A stretch of 64,000 bases of DNA from Micrasema longulum (taxonomy: Eukaryota > Arthropoda > Insecta > Trichoptera > Brachycentridae). Below, piece after piece: positions 44,661-56,454 of the stretch. The position numbers and the translations under genes were made by a program. Location: positions 1 to 64,000 of the forward strand of contig JAGVSM010003612.1 in the NCBI GenBank assembly GCA_022494885.1. Reading direction: 5' to 3'. The notes under the pieces were generated by a model, which saw only the letters and a list, made by a program, of their open reading frames with translations, was not told the origin of the DNA and made no database searches. How positions within the stretch are numbered: the first letter of the stretch is position 1; each line of letters starts with the position of its first letter.

Positions 44661-45539
44661 CATGAATGCATATTTACTATATCGAAAATAAGCAACGGTT
44701 AGATCTCGATACATTCGTGACTCGGTATGGCAGTACAAAAAGAAGTTATTGGTAATTTTGTGATAATAATTTATGTCCCTATTTATTTTTCATATGAACA
44801 AATAACTTTAAAATACATTGGTAATTTTTTGAAATAATCATCCAATGTATTTACATATACAAAGATACAGAGTACAGATACAAAGATACGTCAGTTTATA
44901 AGGTGGTTGATAAATTTCCTCATTAAAGTTTTTTTTAAAGCAGATAATTTTTAATAATCAGTACTCAATAAGTCCACGACACATTATCACATACATCCAA
45001 CACTCACATAACTCACACACACATACACGAATACACACACCCTCATAAAATATATACGTACTCACTCTCACTAAAATGTACAAAAATAATACCTGTATAA
45101 TGAGACAAGTACTTCGCATAAATATTATTATGCTACAGTAAAAGTTATTATTGAGACATCTTTCGTATATTTATTTCTACCGACACATTAAAACCACTAT
45201 AGAAATTCTTTACTTTGTTTTTAATGAGAAAAACAGAATAAAATGTACGAAATTGAAAATGATCAAATTAAAGCAATTGATCTAAACGAAAAATAAAAAT
45301 TCAATAGAGAAAAGCACGTTTCAAAAGCCAGGTCTTCAGCAAATGAGTACCCCTTCACTTTCTATCTAACCCCTACTTCCAACTGGTAATAAGTAATAAT
45401 GATATGAAATGTAATTCAATTTTATATGGAGTCTGTGACGGTGCTACGAGTCCACAGTCCGACTATCATTTTGTGTATATGAAATGTTAATCAAACGAGA
45501 GATATGACATGTATTATTTATCGATCCAGCACTGTTTGG
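44661..45539. other. Unassigned AT-rich DNA with a CA-rich tract
   Basis: The 44990-45060 part is a degenerate CACA/CATA tract. Nothing else was recognised. Confidence 0.45.
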
Positions 45540-45880
45540 CGTCCGCCAAAGATCCGTAGATGAAGTGACGCGGTGCTTACAGACAGATATATGGTTTCAC
45601 GATGAGGGTTTAAATTATCATTATCATGCACAAAGTATTTGCTCAGCGGCTTCATTCCTCTCTGAGTTATGTATCTCGTATCTTAAAAATGTTCTCATCA
45701 GGTTCAAGTTTCACGTGGCGTTTATTGTGCGCAAGGACTGTGTGGGTGACTGAGCATTGTTACCGCCGCCGCCATCTCTAACTTGTCCCTGATGAGCAAA
45801 TTAACGGGGCTTCACTTGATGTGACATCCAACGGGGTGATCATTATTGAGAAGCCTTTTCGATTTATTGCAGCGGCGACT
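45540..45880. other. Balanced-composition patch
   Basis: Includes GGCGTCCGCCAAAGATCCG, CATTGTTACCGCCGCCGCCA and CCCTGATGAGCAAATTAACG. The 62-codon plus frame (45565-45753) has no known motif. Possibly conserved noncoding or exonic; unproven. Confidence 0.25.
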
Positions 45881-45994
45881 TTCACTGAAAAAATTGATGC
45901 AAAATGTTTTCTCTCATGTAAAACTTTTTTTTTATAAAACATAAAACGAATTGATAAAAAAACATGAGAACATTTTTTTAATCAATGTCTTTTA

Positions 45995-46680
45995 TTAACA
46001 TATTACAGAGATGAAGAACATTTAAGAGAAGGTAATATAGAAGTCTAGGCCTCTACAGGGCTTATGACCTGTCAATGGCTGGTTTTAGTGGCCACTTTAC
46101 ACACTGTGTAACATTCACCATTCTGCCTATATTTGAAAATCTATATTCCTTCAATTCTTTCATCTGTTGATGTTTGTGAAGTTAAAGAGCTGAAACCTTT
46201 ATTTATGCAGGTGAGATTCATCTAATTGAATTATTTCACCTACATACTAGGCAACGCCTGAAAATGTTATTTTTTTCAATTTCTATACTTCTTCATGGAC
46301 CAGGTAATTTATCAACAATATTTTGAGTTTGTCCAAATATTTGTTGCCTAGTATGTAGGTGAAATAATTCAATTAGATGAATCTCACCCGCATAAATAAA
46401 GGTTTCAGCTCTTTAACTTCACAAACATCAACAGATGAAAGAATTGAAGGAATATAGATGTTCCAATATAGGCAGAATGGTGAATGTTACACAGTGTAAA
46501 GTGGCCACTTAAACCCATCCATTGACTGGTCATAAGCCCTGTAGATGCCTGTACGTTTATATTACCTTCTCTTAAATGTTCTTCATCTCTGTTGTAATAT
46601 GTTAATATAAACAGCTCCCTAGGGAGTCGAATCCAGTCCTTGTCTACAAAAATTCGGACAAACTCAAAATATTGTTGATT
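45995..46680. mobile_element. FB1 foldback, largest hairpin
   Basis: The left arm 45996-46265 and right arm 46345-46605 are reverse complements over about 260 bp with few mismatches, for example CACCTACATACTAGGCAAC against GTTGCCTAGTATGTAGGTG. The loop holds another left tip, CAATATTTTGAGTTTGTCC. A right tip with CAGCTCCCTAGGGAG and GGACAAACTCAAAATATTG extends to 46680 without a left counterpart. Transcription would give a long double-stranded RNA stem. The minus frame at 46405-46683 is an artefact. Confidence 0.9.
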
Positions 46681-47059
46681 CAATGTCTTTTAGTTTTTGT
46701 TATCTTTTAAGAAAGAAAGTTTTAAAAAAAACAGATTTTAATTGCAACCGTATCTTTAATGGATAATAAATATAATATAAACGTAATTTAATATAAACTT
46801 TAAATTAGAAATATTTTTTCAATGTTTCACTTTCTATTGATTTTCTAAATAAATCTTGTATTTTGTTGAATCACATAAATAAACACCTAAATATACATTT
46901 TTGAGACCCACACAAAATAATAATTATTCTAAAGAGCGTTTGGATATACACCCGATACATTATTGCAAACATGATCGTTTTTTTTATTACCATCCAATGA
47001 TAAAAGTATAGACAGCATAATATCAAGATATTACTTTCGATTGAAGAACGGTTGAAGCA

Positions 47060-47700
47060 ATTGCGTTCCAGTTTTTAGCTAATAACTTTGTCCAAAATTT
47101 GGTCCAATATACACCGTAACAAAGCAACAACCGTGTCTACCACAAGAACTATTATTATGGACGAAGCGGTTTCAAACGAGAGTCATGCATATGTTATTAC
47201 TCGCGTCTCGCATTATGTACCAATACCTCATTGCGTACTGCGGCTCATTATAGTCATTATACGAGAGCTGATATCATATTGGGCACAAATCGCATAGAAA
47301 GATCATTTAGATGACCATTACTGAAAACAGAATGATTGAACAGAGAAACGGGTTAAACGGTAAGTAACGCGTGCATTTTGAAATGATGAATAAAGATATC
47401 ATTTTTTGTTGATGTCCGATAATGCCTAACATACACCTTATTTATTATTATTCATCAAGGTGGAGATCAATGTTATACAAGCTGCTGACGTCACTGCGGC
47501 CAGTAAAGATCTATTGTGACGGGTCCTCGCTAATAGTTATCCCCCTCCAAGCCCAGATCGGTAAAGTATCAAGCTATTTAGTAGGGAGCGAGACCTTTAA
47601 CATCTTCAGGTTGTTAAAGAATTTGTCTCAACTTAATACACACCTACATAATAACACACACTTATACAAACATATACTTCAAACAAATTAATAACTAAAC
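47060..47700. other. Balanced patches of unknown nature
   Basis: The pieces 47090-47290 and 47450-47620 are less AT-rich (for example CAAACGAGAGTCATGCATAT and CTGACGTCACTGCGGCCAG). Plus frames of 69 and 89 codons cross them without recognisable domains. Conserved noncoding DNA or exons are possible. Confidence 0.25.
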
Positions 47701-47734
47701 AAAAATTTAAAACAAAACATACCAATAAGTAAAA

Positions 47735-48190
47735 CATCGTTAAAAATGCTTTTTTTCGTAGGACTTTTTCAATGTACAATACAAAATTTAAAAATAAAGA
47801 TTACACAAACATCACTCTGTCAGATTTAAAATGTACACTATAAATGTATTATGTAACTTAGTAGACATTATAATAATAAATGTGTACATCTCCCCTCCCC
47901 TCCTTATCCTCTCTTCAAGCATTTTTGTCCTTATCCCGCCCAATTTACAGTAACTTAATGTTCTTAAAATAAATACTTAAAAAATCCTTGATTATTGAGT
48001 ACATGAAAATAACATTTTTATATGTATAAATTGCATGTATTTATTTATATGTAATATTTTCTTTACTAACTTTGTATACTATGTGGAAATCTGTTATTAG
48101 TTCTGAGTTTATACACAATATCTGTTTGTTTAGTAAAAATATGTATGTAGAACTGTTGATTTCCCAAATAAAAAATAAATAAAAAAATAC
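47735..48190 (+). mobile_element. LINE family LC, 3' UTR copy
   Basis: Matches the reverse complement of 3650-4110: TTTTTTCGTAGGACTTTTTC, ATCACTCTGTCAGATTTAAA, CCTTATCCTCTCTTCAAGCA, GTAGAACTGTTGATTTCC and an AATAAAAAATAAATAAAAA end. Coding sequence is absent. Confidence 0.8.
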
Positions 48191-48769
48191 TTGTTTTGAT
48201 TAGGCAAAGAGACAATGAGCTATCGAAGATATGATTTAAATCTGTATCTCTTGGGTTTAAACCAACATCAATTTATTGCACATTTTTTTTCCTTGTTTAA
48301 TTTTTTTGGCTTTCTGTAATTTTATGTTTGAGTATATATAGTGATAAAAATATAATATGTAATAGAAAATGTACTAAAATGTAAACAAAAAAAAAAAAAA
48401 CTCCACATATTTTCACAAACTGTTGATTAAAAGATATTGTTTTTTTATGGATATTTTTTTTTAAAAACCTTACTTAATTTGGCCATAAGTGTGTGGCGGG
48501 AAAAATATTCAGAAAAACAAATGTTCCTTAAATGCGTAGCTTTTCAGCTAATAATACGTTAATTGTGAGATAAATAGACTGTGTTTTTAAATTTTAACTG
48601 TGCGACAATGCGGATAACTTGGCGTGATGTCAACCATACTGGTCTCAATTGTCGATTATAAATTTACCTAAGAGTTTTGCACCAGGGCTCCATGGGAAGT
48701 TAAGCTTTATTTTCAATTTTATCTACAGAGTAAAATGAAGTTTTTTGTATGAAAAGGAGAATATGCATA
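48191..48769. other. AT-rich stretch with nothing recognised
   Basis: No repeat partner or coding signal. Confidence 0.4.
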
Positions 48770-48970
48770 CATTTTCTTCTTCTCCGTATGTCGATTTTTC
48801 TTTATCGACAGTCAAAGATATCTCTGTGACCTTCCCTTGTAATCGGGGCCCAGGGTGGGATGGCAACTAACCTGCTCCTGGGTTCTCCTTTCTCTAGATG
48901 TTGCACTTTTTTAGGTTTGGATTGTGGCACTCGATGTATTTACGATGCAGCACTCGCGATTATTCGGAAA
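48770..48970 (-). mobile_element. Probable retroposon 3' end with GAA-like tail
   Basis: On the minus strand CAGGTTAGTTGCCATCCCAC, CCTGGGCCCCGATTACAAG and GGGAAGGTCACAGAGATATC lead to ACTGTCGATAAAG and GAGAAGAAGAAAATG. The composition and microsatellite tail suit a non-LTR or SINE 3' end. No second copy exists in the window. Confidence 0.45.
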
Positions 48971-49219
48971 CCACTATGCGGTACGCGGTTGGTCTTCGGA
49001 CACTAACGCTAGCGGATGAACAAAATTGTATAGCGGTGAGTGCAGCTGGCACGAGCGGATGAACGAAAAATATTTAACACAGGTACGATCTAACGAGCCT
49101 CAGAGGCTGAAACAGACTGACAGCGGGATGGGGGGGCAACATTGATTGGTTAAAAATTTCTCGAGTTTGCGACAATAATAATTTATATCAATGTATCTAT
49201 TTGCGCAGCCAGTAAAGGC
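48971..49219. other. CpG-containing stretch with a short direct repeat
   Basis: GAGCGGATGAAC-like sequence occurs twice (near 49008 and 49058). Nothing else was recognised. Confidence 0.35.
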
Positions 49220-49430
49220 AGTTTGGCTAACGGACTATATAAAATACCGGATATCCGGTTTGCTGACTGCAAACTAAGCAATCGGGAGAACCGACAGATA
49301 AGAACCTCTGATGCCACACGTGGAGTTATTTCAGAAATACAAAACTTTTAAAAAAATTAGCGCCGATAATACGATACATAAAAATACTTTTTTTTTTGCT
49401 TAGTTTAAATAGTCTTTTAATAAATAATTA
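49220..49430 (+). repeat. Repeat family RF
   Basis: Contains CAAACTAAGCAATCGGGAGA, ACACGTGGAGTTATTTCAGA, AGCGCCGATAATACGATAC and TTAAATAGTCTTTTAATAAA, in RF order. The 5' part is lost. Confidence 0.65.
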
Positions 49431-49829
49431 AATAATGAAAAAAAAAAACACAACTTCTTCAGTAGGGATTGCTTTTCCGTTTTAATACAGTTAATTTATA
49501 TTTTTTATCTGTTTTTAAATTAATATTCAATAAGAAATAAAAATACAAAACGTAACAGAAAATATTATAAAATAATATAATTGTACAATAATAAATTAGA
49601 CAAAGATTCATTCAAATTGTATCAAAATTCAGACTTAAAGCTAATTCAGATGTTTTAAACTATTTACAAATGAGGTTTATGCTTGTCCAATATTGTTATG
49701 ATGAGAACACACATGATATTATGCTTATGTGTGCCTTTCTTCCAGATTTAAAAAAAATAATTTAAAAAAATGAATTATAACTAATACTTAAATCCTATTA
49801 TAAATAAATAAAATAAAAAAATAAAGAAA
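49431..49829. other. Unassigned AT-rich DNA
   Basis: Might include decayed upstream parts of LINE LK, but no motif could be recognised. Confidence 0.35.
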
Positions 49830-50330
49830 ATGATTCAACTTCTAGATATCATGACAATTGATCAAATAATCAAATTCAATGTTCCTAATGAAATAAACAA
49901 AATTATTAAAAGAATAGTTCCGAGATATTTTCAAAATAAACTAAAAAATAATGAGTTCATTCATAACTATGTAACAAGAGGATCTAAAAATATAAGACTG
50001 CAAAAGAAATCAAAAGCAATGTCCTAGAACTGCCTTTTGTACAAGGGAATACAATTATTTGAGGAAATGCCAGAAAGCATAAAAAAAAAAAATAAATGTA
50101 AATATATTTAAAATTAAATGTAAAAAGTATATATATGAAAAATATTAGGTAATATATAGTGTAAATAGTGGATATTATTAATGAAAATGTACATTTGAAA
50201 CAGAGAATATAATAAATTAGGATATTAAGTGTATAATAGTGATAAATAATGTTAGAATAAGTATAGATGTAAATATATATTAGACTATGTTAATCATAGA
50301 ACTAAATAAAATAAATAATAAAAAAAACAA
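49830..50330 (+). pseudogene. LINE family LK: RT C terminus and 3' end
   Basis: The plus frame 49830-50027 contains FIHNYVTRGSKNIRLQKK, then a stop, and continues in frame with NCLLYKGIQLFEEMPESIK. The pattern H.Y.TR...N.R followed by ...L(F/Y).G..L(W/F)N.LP..IK is the usual RT C terminus of CR1/jockey-type elements. A long A/T-rich 3' UTR ends in AAATAAAATAAATAATAAAA. One stop (near 50025) is clear damage. Confidence 0.7.
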
Positions 50331-50339
50331 AATAAAAAA

Positions 50340-52115
50340 ATCCGAAGTCATTACCAGTAAAACCAGAAATCAACTTACGTCCTTCCACATCAGACAACAA
50401 ATTCTCTTACTGTTTCTCTATAAAAGATTGTAGACGAATATCAGTGGAAAGAACGGGTTCGATAATTTGCAATAAATTTCAATATTCAACACTTTATCAC
50501 ATCCAACTGAATAGTTGATATAATGATAGTGCAGATTGCATATTGCTATCGTGAAACCACAATGCTATTCAACGAAGCTTTGTGGAAGATGCAAGGGAAG
50601 AGTGATTGAGCTTATTATGATATTCAATACAACTTCAGATATTGAATAACATTGCGAATGTACGTGTCCTATTTAAATGTTTCCTGAATAACCGATGATA
50701 TATCTACAGACGAATTTTTATAGGGATCAGGGAAAACAAAAAAAAATAACAATCCCTTATACATACTAAATGTAGCACAATTTAATCTGTTCTTACAAAA
50801 ATGTATATTTTACTTCTCAGGTGATAGTGTATTTTTACTATCACGAACAATAAAAAAATAAAATAAAATTTTGAAAGTATTTTGTACACACAGTTTTACA
50901 AAAGTATTTTTTAGCTGAGCCTTTCATAAAGTTAGTTTTAATTGTTTTTTTTTACAAAAAATTGAACAAAATGGCATAATAGGTCATTGAGATATAGTAT
51001 AAAGAGATAACTCTCCATGCAAATCCGAGCTAAAAAGTCATCTCCAAAGGAATAGGAATGACCAGAGGAGGGAGCAAGTGTTGTCATGTCATACCACGTC
51101 GACTTTGGCAAGCAAAACACGTAGTACAATAAAAAGCACGAGCTGTTTACATTGATCTACTGTAAATTCTATTCAGTATTTCGCTCTCTTTTGCATACGC
51201 GTCACCATTGTTTTTTCACTATACGCCCGACTAACTGAGCAGGAGAGAGACAAAGAGAAAACTCACGAATTGGTAACATATTAACAAGACGTTTTTTTAT
51301 ATTAAAATAGGTTTTTTCAAGAAGTATTGATTAAGATAAGAACATTACTTACCGGTGAAATGTTAAACTGTCATAATGATTAATATTAATTATATTTAAA
51401 TATAAGTTATTAATTTAAAAATACTTAGTTAATTTCCATTCATTTATTTTGACCAATTAGCGCTTTCACCTTCTTTCACTATCACTTTTCCAGGTCGATT
51501 TGTGCAGCATCTTAGCGTGCATATAGACATTTTAGTAATTGCGAGGAGACAAAAGTTCAAGAGTTGCCGAATACTGTTCGCACAGACTGAAGTCCGTTCT
51601 ATCAAACATATGCCAATTGGCCGCAGGTTAAGGGACCATATTTCGAACGCTCATGCTTACTCTAGTTATATACCTCACTGTAAGTGGTGATCTTTATATA
51701 TGAATGTGCGCTGTGGTAATCGCAGGGTACAAATCTAAATTTTCTCTAACTTTTGGAGTACTCCAATGATCAATAATTCTTGAATCCATCATTTTCAATA
51801 ATTTCATCAGTGAGATGCCGCAATAGTTTTTTCATACTTGATTTATTCTCTTTATCAGACAGTAAAAAATTTAATAAAAAATACATTCAATTGAGCATGC
51901 ATCTTTCTACAAACATATTTGAACGGTCTTTCAGTATATTGCCGTTCTAACTATGTTACCCAAATTAACATTTTTATATTTCTTGCGTATACATTTGTAA
52001 AAGTCAATTTCCTACGAGTTTAAAATCCGCAACACTGCCACAGAGCCACAACCTGGTTTATACTTTTATGTTCATGTATTTTATCTTCTTGTTTTCTATT
52101 TATGTCTCATATATA
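50340..52115. other. Unassigned DNA
   Basis: No family, RNA gene or domain was recognised. Short frames at 50938-51129 (minus) and 51502-51690 (plus) lack known motifs. Confidence 0.45.
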
Positions 52116-52119
52116 ATCT

Positions 52120-52290
52120 TAAGTCTGGTCATGTCAAAGGCAGACAGAACCGAAGGGCATGACAAGATGTATGAATGTAGAAGAAGCTAGGAATATATGC
52201 CAGGATAAACGTGTGTGGCGGTCCATTCTCTCTGCCTACCCCTATGGGGAAATGTCGTGATAGTAGCAGTAGTAGTATATTGATATCTCT
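52120..52290 (+). pseudogene. LINE family LY, C-terminal fragment with TAG-repeat tail
   Basis: The plus frame reads MTRCMNVEEARNICQDKRVW then RSILSAYPYGEMS and a stop, closely matching the 12.35 kb copy (MRRFMNVEEARSECKDRVMW). The tail is GATAGTAGCAGTAGTAGTA. Only the last 40 residues survive. Confidence 0.75.
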
Positions 52291-52849
52291 AATCGTATTA
52301 TTTTTGTATTGTTTGCCCCAATTTTTTTTTAAAAGTTTATATTTTACAATAGACATAAGAGGCAAAACAGAGTATTGAATAAATTAAGCATAATTACCTA
52401 GGAATGAAATACATATTAATGAAATACACATAACAGTAAAGATTGTAAACGAAAAATCCCACAAAGGCATGGCTTGTTCGTGGGTATACAAGAAATGTAT
52501 ATAAATTTTGCTTCTATAATAAAAAGACAGGTATAATATTTTTGTGTAATATAAGAAAGGTACTTTTTTTATTTAATAGTAATTAAAAGAGGAAATAAAA
52601 AAGATTTAAAAAAAATATTTATACTAAAGAGCAACAAAATATATCATAGAAAAAACGAGTTAATATTTTTAGTTTGAATCCAGGATAGTGCGTGTTTTCA
52701 AAAGAAGGAAAATTTTGAAAGTTTGTGATCAATAAAGTATTAACCGTAAAAAAAATATTTTAAAAATTTTGGCCTATAAAATATGCATGTCTCTGTGCTA
52801 GCCTCGTTTTACAATGTGGCATTTATTCCACACGATTCTTTCTTTGACT
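52291..52849. other. AT-rich stretch with nothing recognised
   Basis: No repeat partner; perhaps the 3' UTR of LINE LL, which would lie here on the minus strand. Confidence 0.35.
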
Positions 52850-53300
52850 TGATCAATTGGAATTACTTGTAAATACATTTTGGTTCTTTAATTTATATTT
52901 TAAACATTGAAAACCATATATTTGTCTTATTTCTATAAGCTTAGCTTCTTGGATTAATTTGAAATGGGGAAAAGTGTGATTTTTGTAAAGCATTGTTTTC
53001 AAAATAATTCTTCGAACAGTTCCTAATGGTTTAATATGGTTGTTATAAGCTCCCCTCATCCAATTATTTCATAGGAAAGCGATGACTGTACAAGTGTATA
53101 ATATACAATTTTAATAGTATTTAGCTGAGCGTAAATACTTAACCGTTTGAACACATGGGTTACATATCTCAGTTTATTTATAATTACTTTAAGATGATTA
53201 GTCCATTTAAGTTGACAGTCAATGATTACTCCCAGGTATTTTATGCACCTTTCAGACTTCATTTGTACGCAGTTATTTCATGTGTCAAGATTACAATATT
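52850..53300 (-). pseudogene. LINE family LL: RT thumb and C-terminal part, frameshifted
   Basis: The first minus frame (53262-53056) reads RCIKYLGVIIDCQLKWTNHL, the segment right after the catalytic palm, then a thumb with LNTIKIVYYTLVQSSLSY. A single frameshift near 53058 leads to the second frame (53059-52853), WMRGAYNNHIKPLGTVRRII and later EIRQIYGFQCLKY. Both are collinear with jockey/CR1-type RTs. Upstream palm and downstream C-terminal LWN motif are missing. Confidence 0.8.
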
Positions 53301-53344
53301 TATTATGAAACATTACATTAAGGGAAAAAGAAAGAGAAGATGAT

Positions 53345-53475
53345 TGTAGTGGTAAACTCCAACGCAGAACGCCAGGGTTAAGACAAATCACATATAATTA
53401 TTTTGATTTCACCGAAAATCGAACCCGGAACTCTCGTGCGTGAGACAACTGCCTTAACACCACGAGGGTTGCCAT
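53345..53475 (-). mobile_element. SINE family S1 copy
   Basis: TTTTGATTTCACCGAAAATCG and CGAACCCGGAACTC are the reverse complement of the S1 head's B-box side, followed by GTGCGTGAGACAACTGCC and ACACCACGAGGGTTGCC (A-box side). The body towards 53345 is diverged. Confidence 0.7.
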
Positions 53476-53479
53476 ATTA

Positions 53480-53865
53480 AAACATAACACGGATTTTTTT
53501 TTAATGGGGCCCATTTGGTGATATTCATCTCAAGTGCGCTCGGATTAAAAACTCTATTGAAACAATATTTCGCATCATTACGCCCATCTCATACGGTTAA
53601 TAAGTACACTGCACGAACCAGTTGCTAAGATAGTCCATTACCATGAAACCACGGCTCCGTGCTTCTTATTTTGCACTCTCTTCACCATTTGCGATAGGCG
53701 TGACTACTGACCTAAAGCTACAAGTGTATCATCTTCGGAATAATGAAGTCTCTAGCAGAATACACCGGGAAGTGAAAATGAGCTAAAAATTTCTTGGCAA
53801 AAAGATGCCTATTAAAAAAAGTCACTAAGACAAATAAAAAACTATGCTTAAAAATAATATTTTTA
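53480..53865. other. Unassigned, mixed-composition DNA
   Basis: No repeat partner or coding signal was recognised. Confidence 0.4.
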
Positions 53866-53869
53866 GTAT

Positions 53870-54495
53870 GCTTAATTTTTTGTAAACAAGGCTGCATTTC
53901 ACTTCCTAAGGAGCTGTCGAGGTTATATTAATTTATTGCAACAGAAAAAGGAACAATTTTTGAAATAAAGTAATAACAGGTTCAATTTTTTTTTTTGTAA
54001 TAACTATTTCATATGTACCTCCTATTTGTATTTTATATTTCTAGTAATTGAATACTCATGACTACCTCAAGAAACAATAGTGAAATAGTTACAATATTTG
54101 AGTTTGTCCAAACGTTTGTAGACAAAAGACTGGATTTCACCCCCTCTAGAAGATTAACAAATTATAACAGGGAATATGTACGTCTTGGCAATTACAGGGC
54201 TTATGACCTGTCATTCGTTGGTTTGAGTGGCCATTTTTCACACTGTGTAATATTCACCATTTTGCCTATATTTGAACATCTATTTTTCTTCAATTCTTTC
54301 GTTTGCTGATTTCAGTGAAGTTAAAGAGCTGAAATCTTTATTGTTGTGAAGAGATTCAGCTGACTGAATTATTTCACAGTGTTTAAAGTGGCCACTTAAG
54401 CCACCAGCCAATGACAGGTCATAAGCCCTGTAAATGCCTAGACCCACATATTCCCTTTTTTAAGGTATTCTCCATCCCTGTTGTAATTTGTTGGT
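53870..54495. mobile_element. FB1 foldback copies, two units
   Basis: A degraded first tip (53870-53965) precedes a second unit from about 54090: TTTGAGTTTGTCCAAACG, GGATTTCACCCCCTC, GGGCTTATGACCTGTCATTC, CACACTGTGTAATATTCACC, CTGAATTATTTCAC, then a short right arm with ATGACAGGTCATAAGCCCTG and CCATCCCTGTTGTAATTTG. The right core is deleted before CACAGTG. Confidence 0.8.
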
Positions 54496-54499
54496 GAAA

Positions 54500-55695
54500 C
54501 AATTTATTTAATTTTGGAGATTGACAACTTTGCAATACTCAAATAAAGGTTTTCATGTTCGCAACAAACCCAATATATTTCCTAACAAGTTTCAATTCAT
54601 CACAGTTGATATCAAAATGATTATTTTAAAAATTTGTATTTTGAATAATTTAGTTATCACCTTTTTAAGACTTTGGATTTCGTCGGACTTTCAAGTTATT
54701 TTCTCATTTATTTTCATTATGTCGTGAATCGTTAACACCTACGCACATTGATATTTTTGTTGTTAACGTCGATCAAAACAAATGCGTGTAATTTTAGAAT
54801 CTTTCAGAAACATTAATAATATAAGCCGCTTGAGGCTGCAAAAGCAAGCGACTGAATCATCCATTTCGATACGTGGGGAATTAAGCAACGCGGTTTGAAA
54901 GATGCAGATCTAATAGCTGATGTGGAGGAAACGTGTGTAAGGCAGAAGATGGTATCAGTCCAAAGTAGTATAATATTCATCAATAAACTGGATCCAGTCC
55001 GGTCTAAGTTCTTCCACATAACTGCGCATGCGCACTCTTCTCTTTATACCGCGTGCAAACCTAATAATATCAGACTTGCGGCAATTTAAATAGATATCTC
55101 AGACAAGCTTGTGTTGTTTTTGTTCTTGATATTAATCTATCCCGACTTAATGCGGCCATTTTACTTATTAAGGTGACAATCTTGATGACGAGAAAATAAA
55201 TCTATGATGGTGTTAGTAGAAATTACATCCGTATTAAAACATGATAATCTTGTCAGTATGTAACGTAATTTTAATTACTTTACTGCTTTCACAAGCAAAA
55301 TGGCAGTTTTTCGTCAAAAAATTACAAAATGAGTGTAATTTTATTAGAAATTTCGAACCATTTAATATATCGAAGTGAAGAGTACCCAAAATATTTTAGT
55401 GCGAAAAATGATATAATATTTAAGTTTATTTCATTAGAAAAAACTCAGTGTAGCTATGACAGATACATATTTTACGCTTTAGAAACAATCAGCATACTGT
55501 GTAAATTTATGGTTACATGACATGTTTTAACAGTTTTTTTTTTAATTTGTACAAAATATGACTTTTGCAAATAACTGCCTCTTTACTTATGACGGCATTG
55601 AAACTTCATTGTTTTTTTGTAATTAATAAGGCTTTCTATAATATATTGCTAAAACAGACCAAATGAATATGTTTTTATGTCCTTACGCCCAGAAT
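54500..55695. other. Unassigned DNA with a balanced patch at 54820-55090
   Basis: The patch contains GCATGCGCACTC and is crossed by frames of 68 (minus) and 64 (plus) codons without known motifs. The rest is AT-rich. Confidence 0.35.
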
Positions 55696-55699
55696 GTGT

Positions 55700-55945
55700 C
55701 ATAATCATTCCCTTTTCACAATTGGTAGTGCATCGAACACTGCTTAGGTACACCAATCTCAGCGTATTTTGATCATTTTTGTTACATAATGATAAGATGA
55801 TCAGTCTTACGCTTCAAGGAAACATTTCAGTGTAAAATCACATTTTCAAATATGTTGTTCATGCCAAACATGTCGGAATCAAACCCGAGACCTCTTGCGT
55901 GGTATACAAATACGCTGATCATTAGACTACAGGATGGACAAATGA
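55700..55945 (-). mobile_element. SINE family S3, full-length copy
   Basis: The tail side (TCATAATCATTCCCTTTT) is on the left and the tRNA-like head on the right. On the minus strand the head starts CCATCCTGTAGTCTAATGAT and has B box GGTCTCGGGTTTGATTCC. The body includes TGATTTTACACTGAAATG, CTTGAAGCGTAAGACTGATC and TTGGTGTACCTAAGCAG. It is the best guide to the family's structure. Confidence 0.75.
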
Positions 55946-56164
55946 ATGTGTAGATCGATTCGTCGCACAACTTGAAGTTTGATGGAAGAGAATTTCCCGC
56001 TTTTCGTACATCTCTTTGTCCTAATACAGTGTGAGATGAAGAAGGATTAACGTGGCTTAGCTCATTCTCATTCGTAGATCTTGTTTTTTTTAATACACTG
56101 TTTACTACTATTTTATTGTACTAATTTATCTTTACAACTTGTATGTACTGATTAAACAATATTT

Positions 56165-56410
56165 TTTTGAATGTCTAAATGTTTGTAGATACGGTTAATT
56201 TTACGCCCTGGAAATTGTTAAGATCAAAATGTATTGCATGACATTTATTAAGTAAAGGACCTGAAACTGTCAGATCATCAGATTGAAAAGTTGAGGAAAA
56301 ACTGATTTTTGAACATGGGTGGAATGGTGAACAGTTCACAGTATGTAAAATGGCCAATAAAAATAGCCAATGACAATTATAACCCATGTAAATGCCTATA
56401 CTCCCACAAT
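56165..56410. mobile_element. FB1 foldback, decayed and deleted copy
   Basis: The left tip (TGAATGTCTAAATGTTTGTA, TTACGCCCTGGAAATTG) joins a right core with TTGAGGAAAAACTG, GAACATGGGTGGAATGGTGA, GTATGTAAAATGGCC and CCATGTAAATGCCTATACTC. Confidence 0.7.
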
Positions 56411-56454
56411 CTCGTCATACCGATTTTTTTTCATTGATTTATTTACAAGTCTGA

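Noticed and set aside
46405..46683. 92-codon minus frame
   Set aside because: It lies entirely in the right arm of the FB1 hairpin and follows the repeat, not a gene.
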